From contig NC_015945.1 of NCBI RefSeq assembly GCF_000224085.1, positions 1,871,501 through 1,935,500 on the forward strand: 64,000 nt of DNA. The letters are read 5' to 3'. Positions within the stretch are counted from its first letter, which is position 1; each line of letters begins with the position of its first letter. This document shows positions 45,366 to 54,965 of the stretch, piece after piece. Position numbers and translations under genes: made by a program. The stretch comes from Allomuricauda ruestringensis DSM 13258 (GTDB lineage Bacteria > Bacteroidota > Bacteroidia > Flavobacteriales > Flavobacteriaceae). The notes beneath the pieces are model-generated. The model was not told where the DNA came from and made no database searches. It saw only the letters and a list, made by a program, of their open reading frames with translations.

Positions 45366-46646
45366 ATGAGCAAAAACGCAGAAGTTAAGTGCCCAAATTG
45401 TAAAGAAGTGTTTAAGGTTGATGATTCTGTATATACGGATATTGTTAAGCAAGTACGAGACCAACAATTTCAGGATGAAATAGTGAAGCGGTTAGAAATA
45501 GCAGAAAAGGAAAAGCAGTCTGCTATTGAATTAACAGAGTCTAAAATTAAAGGTGAATACCAAGAATTGTTGGCTCAGAAAAATCAAGAAATTAGTGACC
45601 TAAAGCTAAAAAGCAAGGAAGAACTAGTTTTAGAAGTAACTAAAAAGGAGGATAAGATCAGAGATTTACAATCTCAATTGGAGAATGCCGAAACCCAGAA
45701 AAAATTGGAGGTCTCTGAAGCGCTGAAATCTATTGAAAAAGAACGGGATCAACTCAAAAATGATTTAAAACTTAAAGATTCCGAAAAGGAAAATCTGGAA
45801 AAATCACTTCAAGCAGATTTTAAAAGAGAGCTTGAGTCAAAAGAACAGATTATTAAATATCGTGACGAAGAAATAGAGCGTTTAAAAGATTATAAGCAAA
45901 AACTTTCCACAAAGATGTTGGGTGAAACACTGGAACAGCATTGCGAAATTGAGTTTAACAAACTTAGAGCTACAGCTTTTCAAAGCGCATACTTCGAAAA
46001 AGATAATGATGCTTCTGCTGGGTCAAAAGGGGATTACATTTTTAAAGAAACTGACCATGATGGCAATGAAATTGTGTCCATTATGTTTGAAATGAAAAAT
46101 GAAAATGATCAGACATCCACTAAAAAAAAGAACGAAGATTTTTTTGCGAAACTGGATAAGGACAGAAATGATAAAGGATGTGAATATGCTGTACTAGTTT
46201 CTTTATTGGAGGCAGACAATGAGTTTTATAATACAGGTATCGTTGATGTCTCCTATAAATATGAAAAAATGTACGTTATTCGTCCTCAGTTTTTCATTCC
46301 AATGATTACCCTATTACGAAATGCCGGAATGAAGTCCCTAGCGTATAAAGCGGAATTGAATACCGTTAGAAACCAAAATATTGACATTACCAATTTTGAA
46401 GAAAAAATTGAAACTTTCAAAACAGGTTTTGCAAGAAATTACGATTTAGCCAAAAGACAATTTGGAGAAGCTATAAAAGAGATTGATAAAAGTATATCGC
46501 ATCTAAATAAAATTAAAGATGCACTCACTTCATCTGAGAGAAACTTACGTTTGGCTAATGATAAAGCGGAGGAATTGACCATTAAAAAACTCACCTATAA
46601 CAACCCAACGATGAAACAAAAATTCGACAACTTAAACAACCAGTAG
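45366..46646 (+). CDS. DUF2130 protein (zinc ribbon, coiled coil, nuclease-like)
   Basis: A 426-residue protein. Zinc-ribbon half CPNCKEVF at residue ~9, a long coiled coil (~30-190), then the DUF2130 domain, whose [10 protein letters not shown]...[11 protein letters not shown] has the Asp...Glu-x-Lys pattern of PD-(D/E)XK nucleases. A frame opening at 45237 runs through the operator and promoter, so ATG 45366 is taken. It lies 3 bases before hsdM, as a restriction-associated accessory protein; its activity is not known. Confidence 0.78.
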   Translation: MSKNAEVKCPNCKEVFKVDDSVYTDIVKQVRDQQFQDEIVKRLEIAEKEKQSAIELTESKIKGEYQELLAQKNQEISDLKLKSKEELVLEVTKKEDKIRDLQSQLENAETQKKLEVSEALKSIEKERDQLKNDLKLKDSEKENLEKSLQADFKRELESKEQIIKYRDEEIERLKDYKQKLSTKMLGETLEQHCEIEFNKLRATAFQSAYFEKDNDASAGSKGDYIFKETDHDGNEIVSIMFEMKNENDQTSTKKKNEDFFAKLDKDRNDKGCEYAVLVSLLEADNEFYNTGIVDVSYKYEKMYVIRPQFFIPMITLLRNAGMKSLAYKAELNTVRNQNIDITNFEEKIETFKTGFARNYDLAKRQFGEAIKEIDKSISHLNKIKDALTSSERNLRLANDKAEELTIKKLTYNNPTMKQKFDNLNNQ

Positions 46647-46649
46647 TAT

Positions 46650-48287
46650 ATGATAACCGGAGAAATAAAATCCCAAATAGACCAAATATGGAACACCTTC
46701 TGGTCAGGTGGCGTTACTAATACAATTACAATAGTAGAGCAGTTAACCTATTTGATTTTCATTAAGGATTTAGACGAAACTGAAACGCGAAATGAGCGTA
46801 TGGCAAAACGTTTAAGCAAAACGTACACACCCATTTTTGGTCCTAACCAACAGGATTTCCGTTGGAAAAATCTAAAAGAAATGGATGTGACTCAACGCCA
46901 TGCAATTTTCAATAATTCGGTGGATGGTATTTTTCCGTTCATTAGAAGTTTGGGTGGCGAAAAAAGCTTGTTCAGTACATATATGAAAGATGCTTCTTTC
47001 GGTATTAATAAAGCCAGTACGTTAGACCAGGTTATGGAAAAGTTAGAACGTTTGGATATGTCGAATCAGGACATAAAAGGAGATATTTATGAGTACTTAT
47101 TGTCTAAGTTGGAAGGTGGTGGAACAGCCGGACAATTTCGTACACCTCGCCACATTATCAAACTTATGGTAGAAATGATGCAACCATCTCTTGATGACGT
47201 TATATGTGATCCATCTACCGGTACTGCTGGCTTTCTGGTGGCTGCTAAAGAATACATAGATAAGCATTACAGAATAACTGATTTAGACAAACATAGTGAG
47301 CATATAAATAAGCGTATGTTTAATGGTACCGAGTTTGATGCTACTATGCTGCGTATTGCTAGTATGAATCTTTTTTTACATGGCGTTGAAGAGCCTAATA
47401 TTGTTGATGTAGATGCTGTAAGTAAAGATAATACGGTTAGTGATGCCTATACCCTTATTTTGGCCAATCCACCCTTTAAAGGGACAATAGATAAAGAAAG
47501 TATCGCGCCAAGTTTGAGTAATGTGACTAAAACAACGAAAACAGAGTTACTCTTTTTAGCTTTGATGTTACGCCAACTTAAAAAAGGTGGTCGTGCTGCG
47601 GTTATTGTACCAGATGGCGTGCTTTTTGGTAGCGGTAAAGCCTTTAAAAGTATCCGTAGTGAAATTGTAAAGAATCATAAATTAGATGGTGTGATTTCCT
47701 TGCCCAGTGGTGTGTTTCAACCTTATTCTGGGGTAAGTACTGCAATCTTACTATTTACCAAAACTGACAATGGAGGTACCGATATGGTGTGGTTTTACGA
47801 TATGAAAGCTGATGGAAAAAGCCTAGATCAAAAACGTAACCTTATTGTAGACGAAAGCATTTTTAACGAGTTTGCATTTGCCAAAGACTTAACACCCGAA
47901 AAATTAGCACAACTAGCACAAGCTCACGATAACTTTAATCTACCACAGGTTCTCGACCATTACCGCTATTTAAAAAGCGATTACTTTGGTAAAATGCACG
48001 ATAGTAACGGCGGTCTTTTAAATGTGAAAGACATTCCGGGAAACCTTGGCTCCGACAATTTTTTGGATGGTACATGCTCGCATAATTTTTCTGATCGCTC
48101 AAGTCAAAGTTTCTTGGTCCAGGTTAAAGAAATAGATGATAATGATTGGGATTTATCAATAAATCGATACAAAAAAATTGTTTATGAAGAAGTAGATTAT
48201 GATTTGCCTGAAGTGATTTTAGAAAGAATTAAAAAACTAAACAGCGAGAGAAGTGAAATATTAAAACAACTTTCTAAAATTAATTAA
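46650..48287 (+). CDS. hsdM: Type I restriction-modification methyltransferase subunit HsdM
   Basis: A 545-residue adenine-N6 methyltransferase subunit. The N-terminal HsdM helical domain (QIDQIWNTFWSGGVTNTITIVEQLTYLIF) is followed by GQFRTPRHIIKLMVEMM. The SAM site is DPSTGTAGFLVAAKEY and the catalytic motif IV is LANPPFKG, intact. It works with HsdS to methylate and with HsdR to restrict. hsdS begins one base after its stop. Confidence 0.95.
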   Translation: MITGEIKSQIDQIWNTFWSGGVTNTITIVEQLTYLIFIKDLDETETRNERMAKRLSKTYTPIFGPNQQDFRWKNLKEMDVTQRHAIFNNSVDGIFPFIRSLGGEKSLFSTYMKDASFGINKASTLDQVMEKLERLDMSNQDIKGDIYEYLLSKLEGGGTAGQFRTPRHIIKLMVEMMQPSLDDVICDPSTGTAGFLVAAKEYIDKHYRITDLDKHSEHINKRMFNGTEFDATMLRIASMNLFLHGVEEPNIVDVDAVSKDNTVSDAYTLILANPPFKGTIDKESIAPSLSNVTKTTKTELLFLALMLRQLKKGGRAAVIVPDGVLFGSGKAFKSIRSEIVKNHKLDGVISLPSGVFQPYSGVSTAILLFTKTDNGGTDMVWFYDMKADGKSLDQKRNLIVDESIFNEFAFAKDLTPEKLAQLAQAHDNFNLPQVLDHYRYLKSDYFGKMHDSNGGLLNVKDIPGNLGSDNFLDGTCSHNFSDRSSQSFLVQVKEIDDNDWDLSINRYKKIVYEEVDYDLPEVILERIKKLNSERSEILKQLSKIN

Positions 48288-48288
48288 G

Positions 48289-49449
48289 ATGAAATTAGAA
48301 AATTGTGTTGATATACTTTCTGGATATGCTTTTAAATCCAAACTATTCAATACTGAGGGTATAGGTATCCCTATAATTCGAATTAGAGACATTACTTCTA
48401 ATAGCGTTTCAACTTATTATGATGGAGATTACAAAGATGAGTATTTAATCTCTAATGGAGACTTGTTAATTGGAATGGATGGAGCATTCAATTTAATAGA
48501 GTGGCAAGGAGGAAAAGCTATTCTTAATCAACGAGTTTGCAAAATTACTCCTAGAGAAGATAAAGTGGATAAAGACTTTGTAAAATATTTAGTTCCAAAA
48601 TCTTTAAAACACATTGAGGACAAAACACCTTTTGTTACGGTTAAGCATCTTTCTGTTAAGAAAATTAGAGAAATAGAATTACCTAAATTGACTCTAAAAA
48701 TGCAAAAGCGTATTGCTCAAATATTAGATGATGCCGCAACTTTACATGATAAAACCCGACAACTATTATCAGAGTATGATCAACTTGCACAATCTATTTT
48801 TCTGGATATGTTTGGAGATCCAGTGATTAATCCTATAGGTTGGGAAACAAAAACCATAGAAGAGCTTGTCTTGCCAGTTAAAGGGTCAATTAAGCGCGGC
48901 CCATTCGGTGGAGCATTGAAAAAAGAAATTTTTGTTGAAGAAGGTTATCTGGTATATGAGCAATATCATGCTCTAAACAATGACTTTAATTTTGAGAGAT
49001 ATTATATAACCGAAAAGGATTTTAAAAGATTGGAGTCTTTTGAAGTTAAGCCGGGAGATATAATTATAAGTTGTTCAGGTGTGTATTTAGGTAAACTGGC
49101 AATTGTTCCAAATAATGCTAAAAAAGGTATTATTAACCAGGCGTTGTTAAAATTGACATTGGACGAAAATAAGATGTCAAAGGAATTTTTTGTTTTTCAT
49201 TTTACCCAGGAAAATTTTCGAAATAAGTATTTTGGGGCAGATAGAGGTGCAGGAATACCAAATTTTCCGCCGATGAAAAGCTTTAAACAGTTTCCTTTTA
49301 TTTATCCACCTATTAATTTACAAAATCAGTTTATGGACAAGTTAATTTTAATAGAGCAACAAAAGGCACTTGCAAAACAAGAGCTAAAGGAAACTGAAGA
49401 TTTATTTAATTGTCTATTACAAAAAGCATTTAAAGGACAGTTGGTTTGA
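48289..49449 (+). CDS. hsdS: Type I restriction-modification specificity subunit HsdS
   Basis: A 386-residue DNA-recognition subunit. Two target-recognition domains (~1-145 and ~185-345) each end in the typical helix (KLTLKMQKRIAQILDDAATLHDKTRQLL; PPINLQNQFMDKLILIEQQKALAKQEL). The first domain is short for the family. Together they define a bipartite site that cannot be predicted here. It is translationally close to hsdM. Confidence 0.92.
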   Translation: MKLENCVDILSGYAFKSKLFNTEGIGIPIIRIRDITSNSVSTYYDGDYKDEYLISNGDLLIGMDGAFNLIEWQGGKAILNQRVCKITPREDKVDKDFVKYLVPKSLKHIEDKTPFVTVKHLSVKKIREIELPKLTLKMQKRIAQILDDAATLHDKTRQLLSEYDQLAQSIFLDMFGDPVINPIGWETKTIEELVLPVKGSIKRGPFGGALKKEIFVEEGYLVYEQYHALNNDFNFERYYITEKDFKRLESFEVKPGDIIISCSGVYLGKLAIVPNNAKKGIINQALLKLTLDENKMSKEFFVFHFTQENFRNKYFGADRGAGIPNFPPMKSFKQFPFIYPPINLQNQFMDKLILIEQQKALAKQELKETEDLFNCLLQKAFKGQLV

Positions 49450-49525
49450 AGTTCAATTATTTTGGATAATAATAAAATTTCCATAATTTTTAATCCTTAT
49501 AACTCCCCCCTAGCTAACAATAATT

Positions 49526-49542
49526 CTGCAAATTCACTGCAC
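49526..49542. promoter_or_regulatory. Operator copy 4, before the cold-shock/DUF3825 unit
   Basis: CTGCA-AATTCAC-TGCAC, 11 bases upstream of a perfect -7 (49553-49560). Confidence 0.6.
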
Positions 49543-49552
49543 ACTTAAACTT

Positions 49553-49560
49553 TAGGTTTG
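49553..49560 (+). promoter_or_regulatory. -7 element of the cold-shock/DUF3825-DUF1643-hsdR unit
   Basis: TAGGTTTG fits TAnnTTTG, predicted start near 49566, 21 bases before the ATG at 49587. Confidence 0.6.
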
Positions 49561-49586
49561 CAGTTCACAGTTTAAAAACCTTAAAT

Positions 49587-50819
49587 ATGACGGGCAAAAT
49601 TAAATTTTATAATAACCAAAAGGGTTATGGCTGGCTTTACACCGAAAAGCCAGAAGAAGAGTGTTTTTTTCACATATCTAATGTAGAAGGCGAATTGCAA
49701 GATTTAATATCATGCAATAAATACGAAGATGAACCTTTAACTTTTGTAACTAAACCTTCGACTACACATACAGATAGAATGGTTGCTGAAAATATAAGGT
49801 TAGATCTTAGTAAAAGAAATGTAGGTTTTGTCGATGAATACGATAAAGGTTATGGTAGAATTATATGTGCTAACACAGATAAAAATTTCTTCTTTCACCA
49901 CTCTAAATTAGTAGGGTCTGAAAATCGTTATATAAGAGTGAGTAAAGGTGACCCGGTCATTTTTACGGGTAGTGAAAATGATAAAGGGCTTGAAGCTCTA
50001 GAAGTAGTGGTAGTGGATAACAGGTCAAGTCTAGAAAAGTTTGCTGAATTTGATAATTTTTATGAATCTCTATCTCAATTAAAGGTAGTGGCTCAAGAAG
50101 AAGATTGGGATTACATTAAGAATAGAACAGGGTATGATCCTGTGCTTTATAGTTATATTAATCATACATTTAATAGAATAGAATCACAGGACAAGTTGGT
50201 CCTTGGTAAATCTTCTGTAGGAAAAGAATATGCAATATTTAACACAGGTTTGGCGACCAAGTTTCAAGATGATGTTTATGCATATTTTCAGAAGTTAGAT
50301 GTTATAGATTCTGATAGAAAATGGAAAATAAAAGAACCGCAATATCGTTTTCTAGAATTCAATACAGATCAGTCCCATTTTCGTAAGTATCTACCTAAAT
50401 CACCAGAAATCGCAACTTATTTTTCGGAAGCGGAAATAACAGAACTTATTTATGATTATTCGCTAAATGGTGGTGAAATAATTATTGATAGGGAACATAT
50501 AATTTCTAGGAGAAGTAGATTTCCTTCGGAGATTAGAGAGCTTAACGATGAAAAGTTTTTAGATACTATTAAAAAAGGTATTGAATTAGCTCTAAGAAGA
50601 ATAAAAAGAAATTATAAAACTGCAATCCCTCATTATTATGATGGTAAGATTCAGTTTTTGATGCCGTTATGCTTAGTTTCAAAGTCTGAGGCTGATTTAG
50701 CTCTAGTTGTAAATAAAGAAGAGTATGTATACAAGGCTCATACAGTGTTAACGCTGGATCAAGCTTATAATAATGCTCGTTTACTCGCTAAACCTGACAG
50801 AGAATGGTTAAATCCATAA
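49587..50819 (+). CDS. Double cold-shock domain protein with DUF3825
   Basis: A 410-residue protein. Two cold-shock-like OB folds: KIKFYNNQKGYGWLYTEK with CFFHIS (~1-70), and VGFVDEYDKGYGRIICA with FFFHHS (~75-150), both holding the aromatic RNA/ssDNA-binding patches. Residues ~210-400 fit DUF3825 (YAIFNTGLATKFQDDVYAYF). A nucleic-acid binding role is likely; the catalytic role, if any, is unknown. It sits between hsdS and hsdR with its own operator. Confidence 0.75.
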   Translation: MTGKIKFYNNQKGYGWLYTEKPEEECFFHISNVEGELQDLISCNKYEDEPLTFVTKPSTTHTDRMVAENIRLDLSKRNVGFVDEYDKGYGRIICANTDKNFFFHHSKLVGSENRYIRVSKGDPVIFTGSENDKGLEALEVVVVDNRSSLEKFAEFDNFYESLSQLKVVAQEEDWDYIKNRTGYDPVLYSYINHTFNRIESQDKLVLGKSSVGKEYAIFNTGLATKFQDDVYAYFQKLDVIDSDRKWKIKEPQYRFLEFNTDQSHFRKYLPKSPEIATYFSEAEITELIYDYSLNGGEIIIDREHIISRRSRFPSEIRELNDEKFLDTIKKGIELALRRIKRNYKTAIPHYYDGKIQFLMPLCLVSKSEADLALVVNKEEYVYKAHTVLTLDQAYNNARLLAKPDREWLNP

Positions 50820-50834
50820 TGTAATAGTCTTTCT

Positions 50835-51392
50835 ATGAAGGCAAAATTTATAAGCTTACCAGAAAACAATCCAAACTTTAGATACTATTTGGGCAAAAAG
50901 GGTAAGAATAACTTATTGGTTGTGGCATTGAACCCCAGCACGGCCAATGTTCACAAACATGATGGAACTTCCGATAATATCGAAAAAATTACAGCTGTAA
51001 ATGGGTTTGATGGATGGTTGCTTTTTAATCTTTCACCTCAACGGACACAATACCCTTATTTATTAGGATTAGAGCCAAAAATAAAAATGCTGGAACAAAA
51101 CCGGCATTTCCTAAACCAATTTCTTAAAGATAATGATTGGAGTATAGGTTCAGTATGGCTGGCATGGGGTAATAATATAAATCTCAGACACTATCTAAAA
51201 GAAGAAGCACTTCATGTATTAAGTAAAATTCGTGACTTAAATTTAAACATTTACTGTATTAAATTAACAGGAACCGGGCACCCTTATCATCCTTCTAAAC
51301 AAAGTGTCAATCGGTACGTTGGCCCAATTGATAAAATAGAATTTCATCCATTCGAAATTGACTCCTACATAAAGAAGTTAAAACAAAACTAA
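50835..51392 (+). CDS. DUF1643 protein
   Basis: A 185-residue protein. LLVVALNPSTANVHKHDGTSDNIEKI is the DUF1643 signature, and GWLLFNLSPQRTQYP and VWLAWGNNINLR follow as in the family. Function unknown; the family is found on phages and mobile elements. It is 15 bases after the DUF3825 gene and 13 before hsdR. Confidence 0.8.
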   Translation: MKAKFISLPENNPNFRYYLGKKGKNNLLVVALNPSTANVHKHDGTSDNIEKITAVNGFDGWLLFNLSPQRTQYPYLLGLEPKIKMLEQNRHFLNQFLKDNDWSIGSVWLAWGNNINLRHYLKEEALHVLSKIRDLNLNIYCIKLTGTGHPYHPSKQSVNRYVGPIDKIEFHPFEIDSYIKKLKQN

Positions 51393-51405
51393 GTATCTTT
51401 TAACC

Positions 51406-54400
51406 ATGGCTTCAAATTTCCAGTTTCTAAGAGATGAATTCAAAATATTGTTTGAGAGAGCCTCTAGGGCTGAGAGTTTTACAATAACCGACCCTCGTAC
51501 TTCCTTAATATATGCTCGTATGGCATTGGAAGAAGCTGTTCAATGGATGTATGCCAACGATGAGGAACTTGAGCCTCAATACGATACTACGCTTCATAAC
51601 CTTCTTGTTCAAAATGCATTTAAGGAGCAATTTAACCACAAACTGTATGGAGAGTTATTTATAATTAAAAAAGCTGGGAATTTGGCTACTCACGGAAAAG
51701 CTGTGAGTGATATTGATTCACACAAAGCAATTGAGGCTCTATTTTATTTTACTAAGTGGTTTGTTAAGTCATATAGTCAAAATGGGGTTCCGCATATTGG
51801 TATTTTTGATTTTCATTTGTTACCAAAGGAAGGCAGTGATGTTCTGTCTAAAAAGCAGACAAGAGAATTAGAGCAGGAACTTGAAGAGAAATTAACGGTC
51901 AATAAGGAGGAACTAAGTCGTAAAGAAAAAGAAAGACAAGAACTCATACAGAGCAATGCGCTTTACAAAAGGCAAATTGAGGCATTACAGTCGCAAATTG
52001 AGGCCAATAAGGTAATAGCTAACCAGCAAGATGAGGTTCAACACCCAAGAAATGAAATAGAGACTCGAAGATACCTTATTGACGTCTCGCTTAGAGAAGC
52101 CGGTTGGAATTTAGATGGCGTAAATGATAAGGAGTATTTGGTTCAGTATATGCCAGAAAGTACGAATAAAACGAAAACTGGTAAAGTGGACTACGTACTC
52201 TGGGATGATGATGGTCTCCCACTCGCTCTTGTGGAAGCAAAGAGCACCCTAGTAAGTGCTACAAAAGGAGAGAATCAAGCCCAACTCTATGCAGATTCCT
52301 TAGAAAAGATGTTTGGACGTAGACCGGTTATGTATTACACCAATGGGTATGAAACATATTTGTGGGATGATGGGTTTTATAAACAATCGAGAAGGGTATT
52401 TGGTTTTTATACAAAAGCTGAACTACAAACAGTCATGTTCAGAAGAACCCACCGAAAAGATATTCGTACTGCACCAATCGATACTAACATTGTGGAACGG
52501 TTTTATCAGATACGGTCTATAAAAAGCATAGCGGAACATTTTGCCGGCAATGATAAAAGAGGAGGTGGGCTTATTGGAACAAATCGCGGTGCCTTATTAG
52601 TGTTGGCAACAGGGACAGGAAAGACGCGTACTTCAATTGCTTTTTCAAAATTGCTACTGGAGTGCAACTGGGCAAAGCGTATATTATTTTTAGCGGATAG
52701 AATAAGTTTGGTTGAACAGGCCAAGAGAAATTTTGTAAAATTCTTGCCACAACACGCCAGTGTAAATCTTTTGGAGGAAAAAGATAACCCTGATGCTAGA
52801 ATAGCGTTTTGTACCTATAACACTATGATGGGGCTAATTGATAATTCAAAGGAAAAAGAGACTCGATTCTATGGAGTAGGTCATTTTGATTTGGTTATTA
52901 TTGACGAGGCACATAGATCTATTTATAAGAAATATCAGGCCATTTTTGAGTATTTTGATGCACTCTTTCTTGGGTTGACGGCCACGCCTTTTGATCGAAT
53001 TGATAAAAATACATATTCCGTATTTGGTTTGCCGGATAAAATGCCAACTGATGCCTATACTTTCGAAGAAGCTGTATCCAATAAACATTTGGTGCCGTAC
53101 AAATCAATAGAGTTGCCTACTAAGTTTTTACGTGAAGGTATTCGTTATGACGAGTTGTCAGATCAGGAAAAGGAAGAATTTGAACGGGAAATACTTGATG
53201 GAGAAGAAGCAACAGGCAACGAATGGGTTTCTTCAACTGAACTGAACCAATGGCTTTTTAACAAACCAACGACGATTAAAACGTTGCGTTATATTTTGGA
53301 AAATGGAATTAAAAAACGTGGCGGGGAAGAATTGGGAAAGACAATATTTTTTGCAAAAAACAGAAAACACGCCCAATTTTTAAAAGACACTTTTTTAGAA
53401 TTAGACAAAGAGTTATTCGGGAATGAATATGTAAAAGTTATTACGCACAGTGAGCCAAAAGCAAAGGAGTTTATTAATCGATTTTGTGATGAGGAAATGG
53501 ACCGGTTGCCACAGATAGCTATATCTGTAGATATGATGGATACCGGAATTGATGCTCCCAGTTGTGTAAACTTGGTGTTTTATAAACCCGTTAAATCATA
53601 TGCCAAATTTTGGCAGATGATTGGCAGGGGGTCCAGATTAAGACCAAATCTATTTGGAGTTGGAAAGGATAAGACTCACTTTTTAATATTCGATTTATGC
53701 CAAAATTTTGAATTTTTCAAGCAAAATCCTGAAGGAGTCGATGCGAGTCCCCAAAAGAGTTTGTCTGAAATTGTTTTTGGTTTACGGTTACAATTAGCAG
53801 AATATTTAAAGAGTCCTCAATTTAAGGATGAGGTAGAGTTGACAGCATATAGGATGGAAATATTAGATGGGTTGTATAAGGATATTTCAAATTTAAATCC
53901 TGATCGATTCGATGTGAAAATGAAACTGGAAGTTGTAAATGAGTTTGGCAATAACAACCGTGAAATATGGAGCCACCTTAACAAACAAGAAGTCAGTAAA
54001 ATTGAAAGTGAATTGGCTCCATTGGTGAAGCCCAGAAAAGGAGATTCAGACTTATCAAGATTTTATGATAAATTGCTTTATTCACTTATCATTAAGAGAC
54101 TTGAAACTCCAAATGTTGAAGAATTTACCAATGGCTTTATAGTCCCCATTTCAAAAGTTACTACCACTTCTAGAAAGTTGTTGAAGAAAACAACCATTCC
54201 TGCGGTTAAAGAAAAAGAGTCACTGATTAAATTACCATTGGAAGAAGGGTTCTGGAAAACTGAAGGTATAGTTCATTTAGAAAAACTTAGGAAAGGAATT
54301 AGGGAATTAGTAAAATATATTGATCCTGAAGACCAACGCTATGTGACCACAGATTTTGAAGATGTCATCTTGGAGGACAAAATTGTCGTTAGTGATATGG

Positions 54401-54891
54401 TCAGTGAGCCAGCTATTACTATGACATCGCCTTTTCAAAATAATGTCTATAGATTGGAACAACTCATTAGGGAAAATGAAAACCATATAACAATCCAAAG
54501 AATTAGAAAGGGAAAAGTCATAACTATTAAAGAACTTTCAGCTCTGGAAGATTTGCTTTTCAGTAATGGAATTAAAAAGGATTCTTTGGAGAAAGAATTG
54601 GGTGGCAAACTAAACCTGGTTTCATTTATAGTTGGTTTAATTGGCTTAAGTAAAGAGAAAGTAGATTCTGCTTTCGCCCAATTTGTTAATGATTACAAAC
54701 TTAATTCTGTTCAAATAGAGTTTTTGGAAACTATAAAGAAATTCTTAACATCCAATGGTAAATTAGAACCAAGTAAGCTTTACGACTCTCCATTTAAAAA
54801 TTATCATAGTTTAGGTATTGAGGGTGTGTTTAATGAGCAACAGGCAGATACTATATTTAAAATTGTAAAAGACTTCAATCAAGCAAATTAA
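51406..54891 (+). CDS. hsdR: Type I restriction enzyme HsdR with N-terminal DUF4145
   Basis: An 1161-residue translocase-nuclease subunit. Residues ~1-130 are DUF4145-like (DPRTSLIYARMALEEAVQWMY); ~150-215 coiled coil; nuclease domain with KVDYVLWDDDGLPLALVEAKST (Asp...Glu-x-Lys); SF2 motor with Walker A LATGTGKTRTSI, DEAH box IIDEAHRS, LTATP and motif VI QMIGRGSRL; C-terminal EcoEI_R-type region. It completes the RM system with the hsdM and hsdS upstream. Confidence 0.93.
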   Translation: MASNFQFLRDEFKILFERASRAESFTITDPRTSLIYARMALEEAVQWMYANDEELEPQYDTTLHNLLVQNAFKEQFNHKLYGELFIIKKAGNLATHGKAVSDIDSHKAIEALFYFTKWFVKSYSQNGVPHIGIFDFHLLPKEGSDVLSKKQTRELEQELEEKLTVNKEELSRKEKERQELIQSNALYKRQIEALQSQIEANKVIANQQDEVQHPRNEIETRRYLIDVSLREAGWNLDGVNDKEYLVQYMPESTNKTKTGKVDYVLWDDDGLPLALVEAKSTLVSATKGENQAQLYADSLEKMFGRRPVMYYTNGYETYLWDDGFYKQSRRVFGFYTKAELQTVMFRRTHRKDIRTAPIDTNIVERFYQIRSIKSIAEHFAGNDKRGGGLIGTNRGALLVLATGTGKTRTSIAFSKLLLECNWAKRILFLADRISLVEQAKRNFVKFLPQHASVNLLEEKDNPDARIAFCTYNTMMGLIDNSKEKETRFYGVGHFDLVIIDEAHRSIYKKYQAIFEYFDALFLGLTATPFDRIDKNTYSVFGLPDKMPTDAYTFEEAVSNKHLVPYKSIELPTKFLREGIRYDELSDQEKEEFEREILDGEEATGNEWVSSTELNQWLFNKPTTIKTLRYILENGIKKRGGEELGKTIFFAKNRKHAQFLKDTFLELDKELFGNEYVKVITHSEPKAKEFINRFCDEEMDRLPQIAISVDMMDTGIDAPSCVNLVFYKPVKSYAKFWQMIGRGSRLRPNLFGVGKDKTHFLIFDLCQNFEFFKQNPEGVDASPQKSLSEIVFGLRLQLAEYLKSPQFKDEVELTAYRMEILDGLYKDISNLNPDRFDVKMKLEVVNEFGNNNREIWSHLNKQEVSKIESELAPLVKPRKGDSDLSRFYDKLLYSLIIKRLETPNVEEFTNGFIVPISKVTTTSRKLLKKTTIPAVKEKESLIKLPLEEGFWKTEGIVHLEKLRKGIRELVKYIDPEDQRYVTTDFEDVILEDKIVVSDMVSEPAITMTSPFQNNVYRLEQLIRENENHITIQRIRKGKVITIKELSALEDLLFSNGIKKDSLEKELGGKLNLVSFIVGLIGLSKEKVDSAFAQFVNDYKLNSVQIEFLETIKKFLTSNGKLEPSKLYDSPFKNYHSLGIEGVFNEQQADTIFKIVKDFNQAN

Positions 54892-54905
54892 GGCTTTTTG
54901 ATTCA

Positions 54906-54922
54906 GTGCAGTTACTCTGCAT
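54906..54922. promoter_or_regulatory. Operator copy 5, before the SF2-like gene
   Basis: GTGCA-GTTACTC-TGCAT. A near-consensus -7 (TTTATTTG, 54933-54940) follows. A second palindrome, GCAGTG...CACTGC (54940-54963), lies just before the ATG. Confidence 0.6.
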
Positions 54923-54965
54923 AATTTTGCCCTTTATTTGCAGTGTAATTCTTAATTCACTGCTT

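Noticed and set aside
54906..54965. GTG start for the SF2-like protein
   Set aside because: The GTG is the first triplet of the operator palindrome and the extension runs across the promoter.
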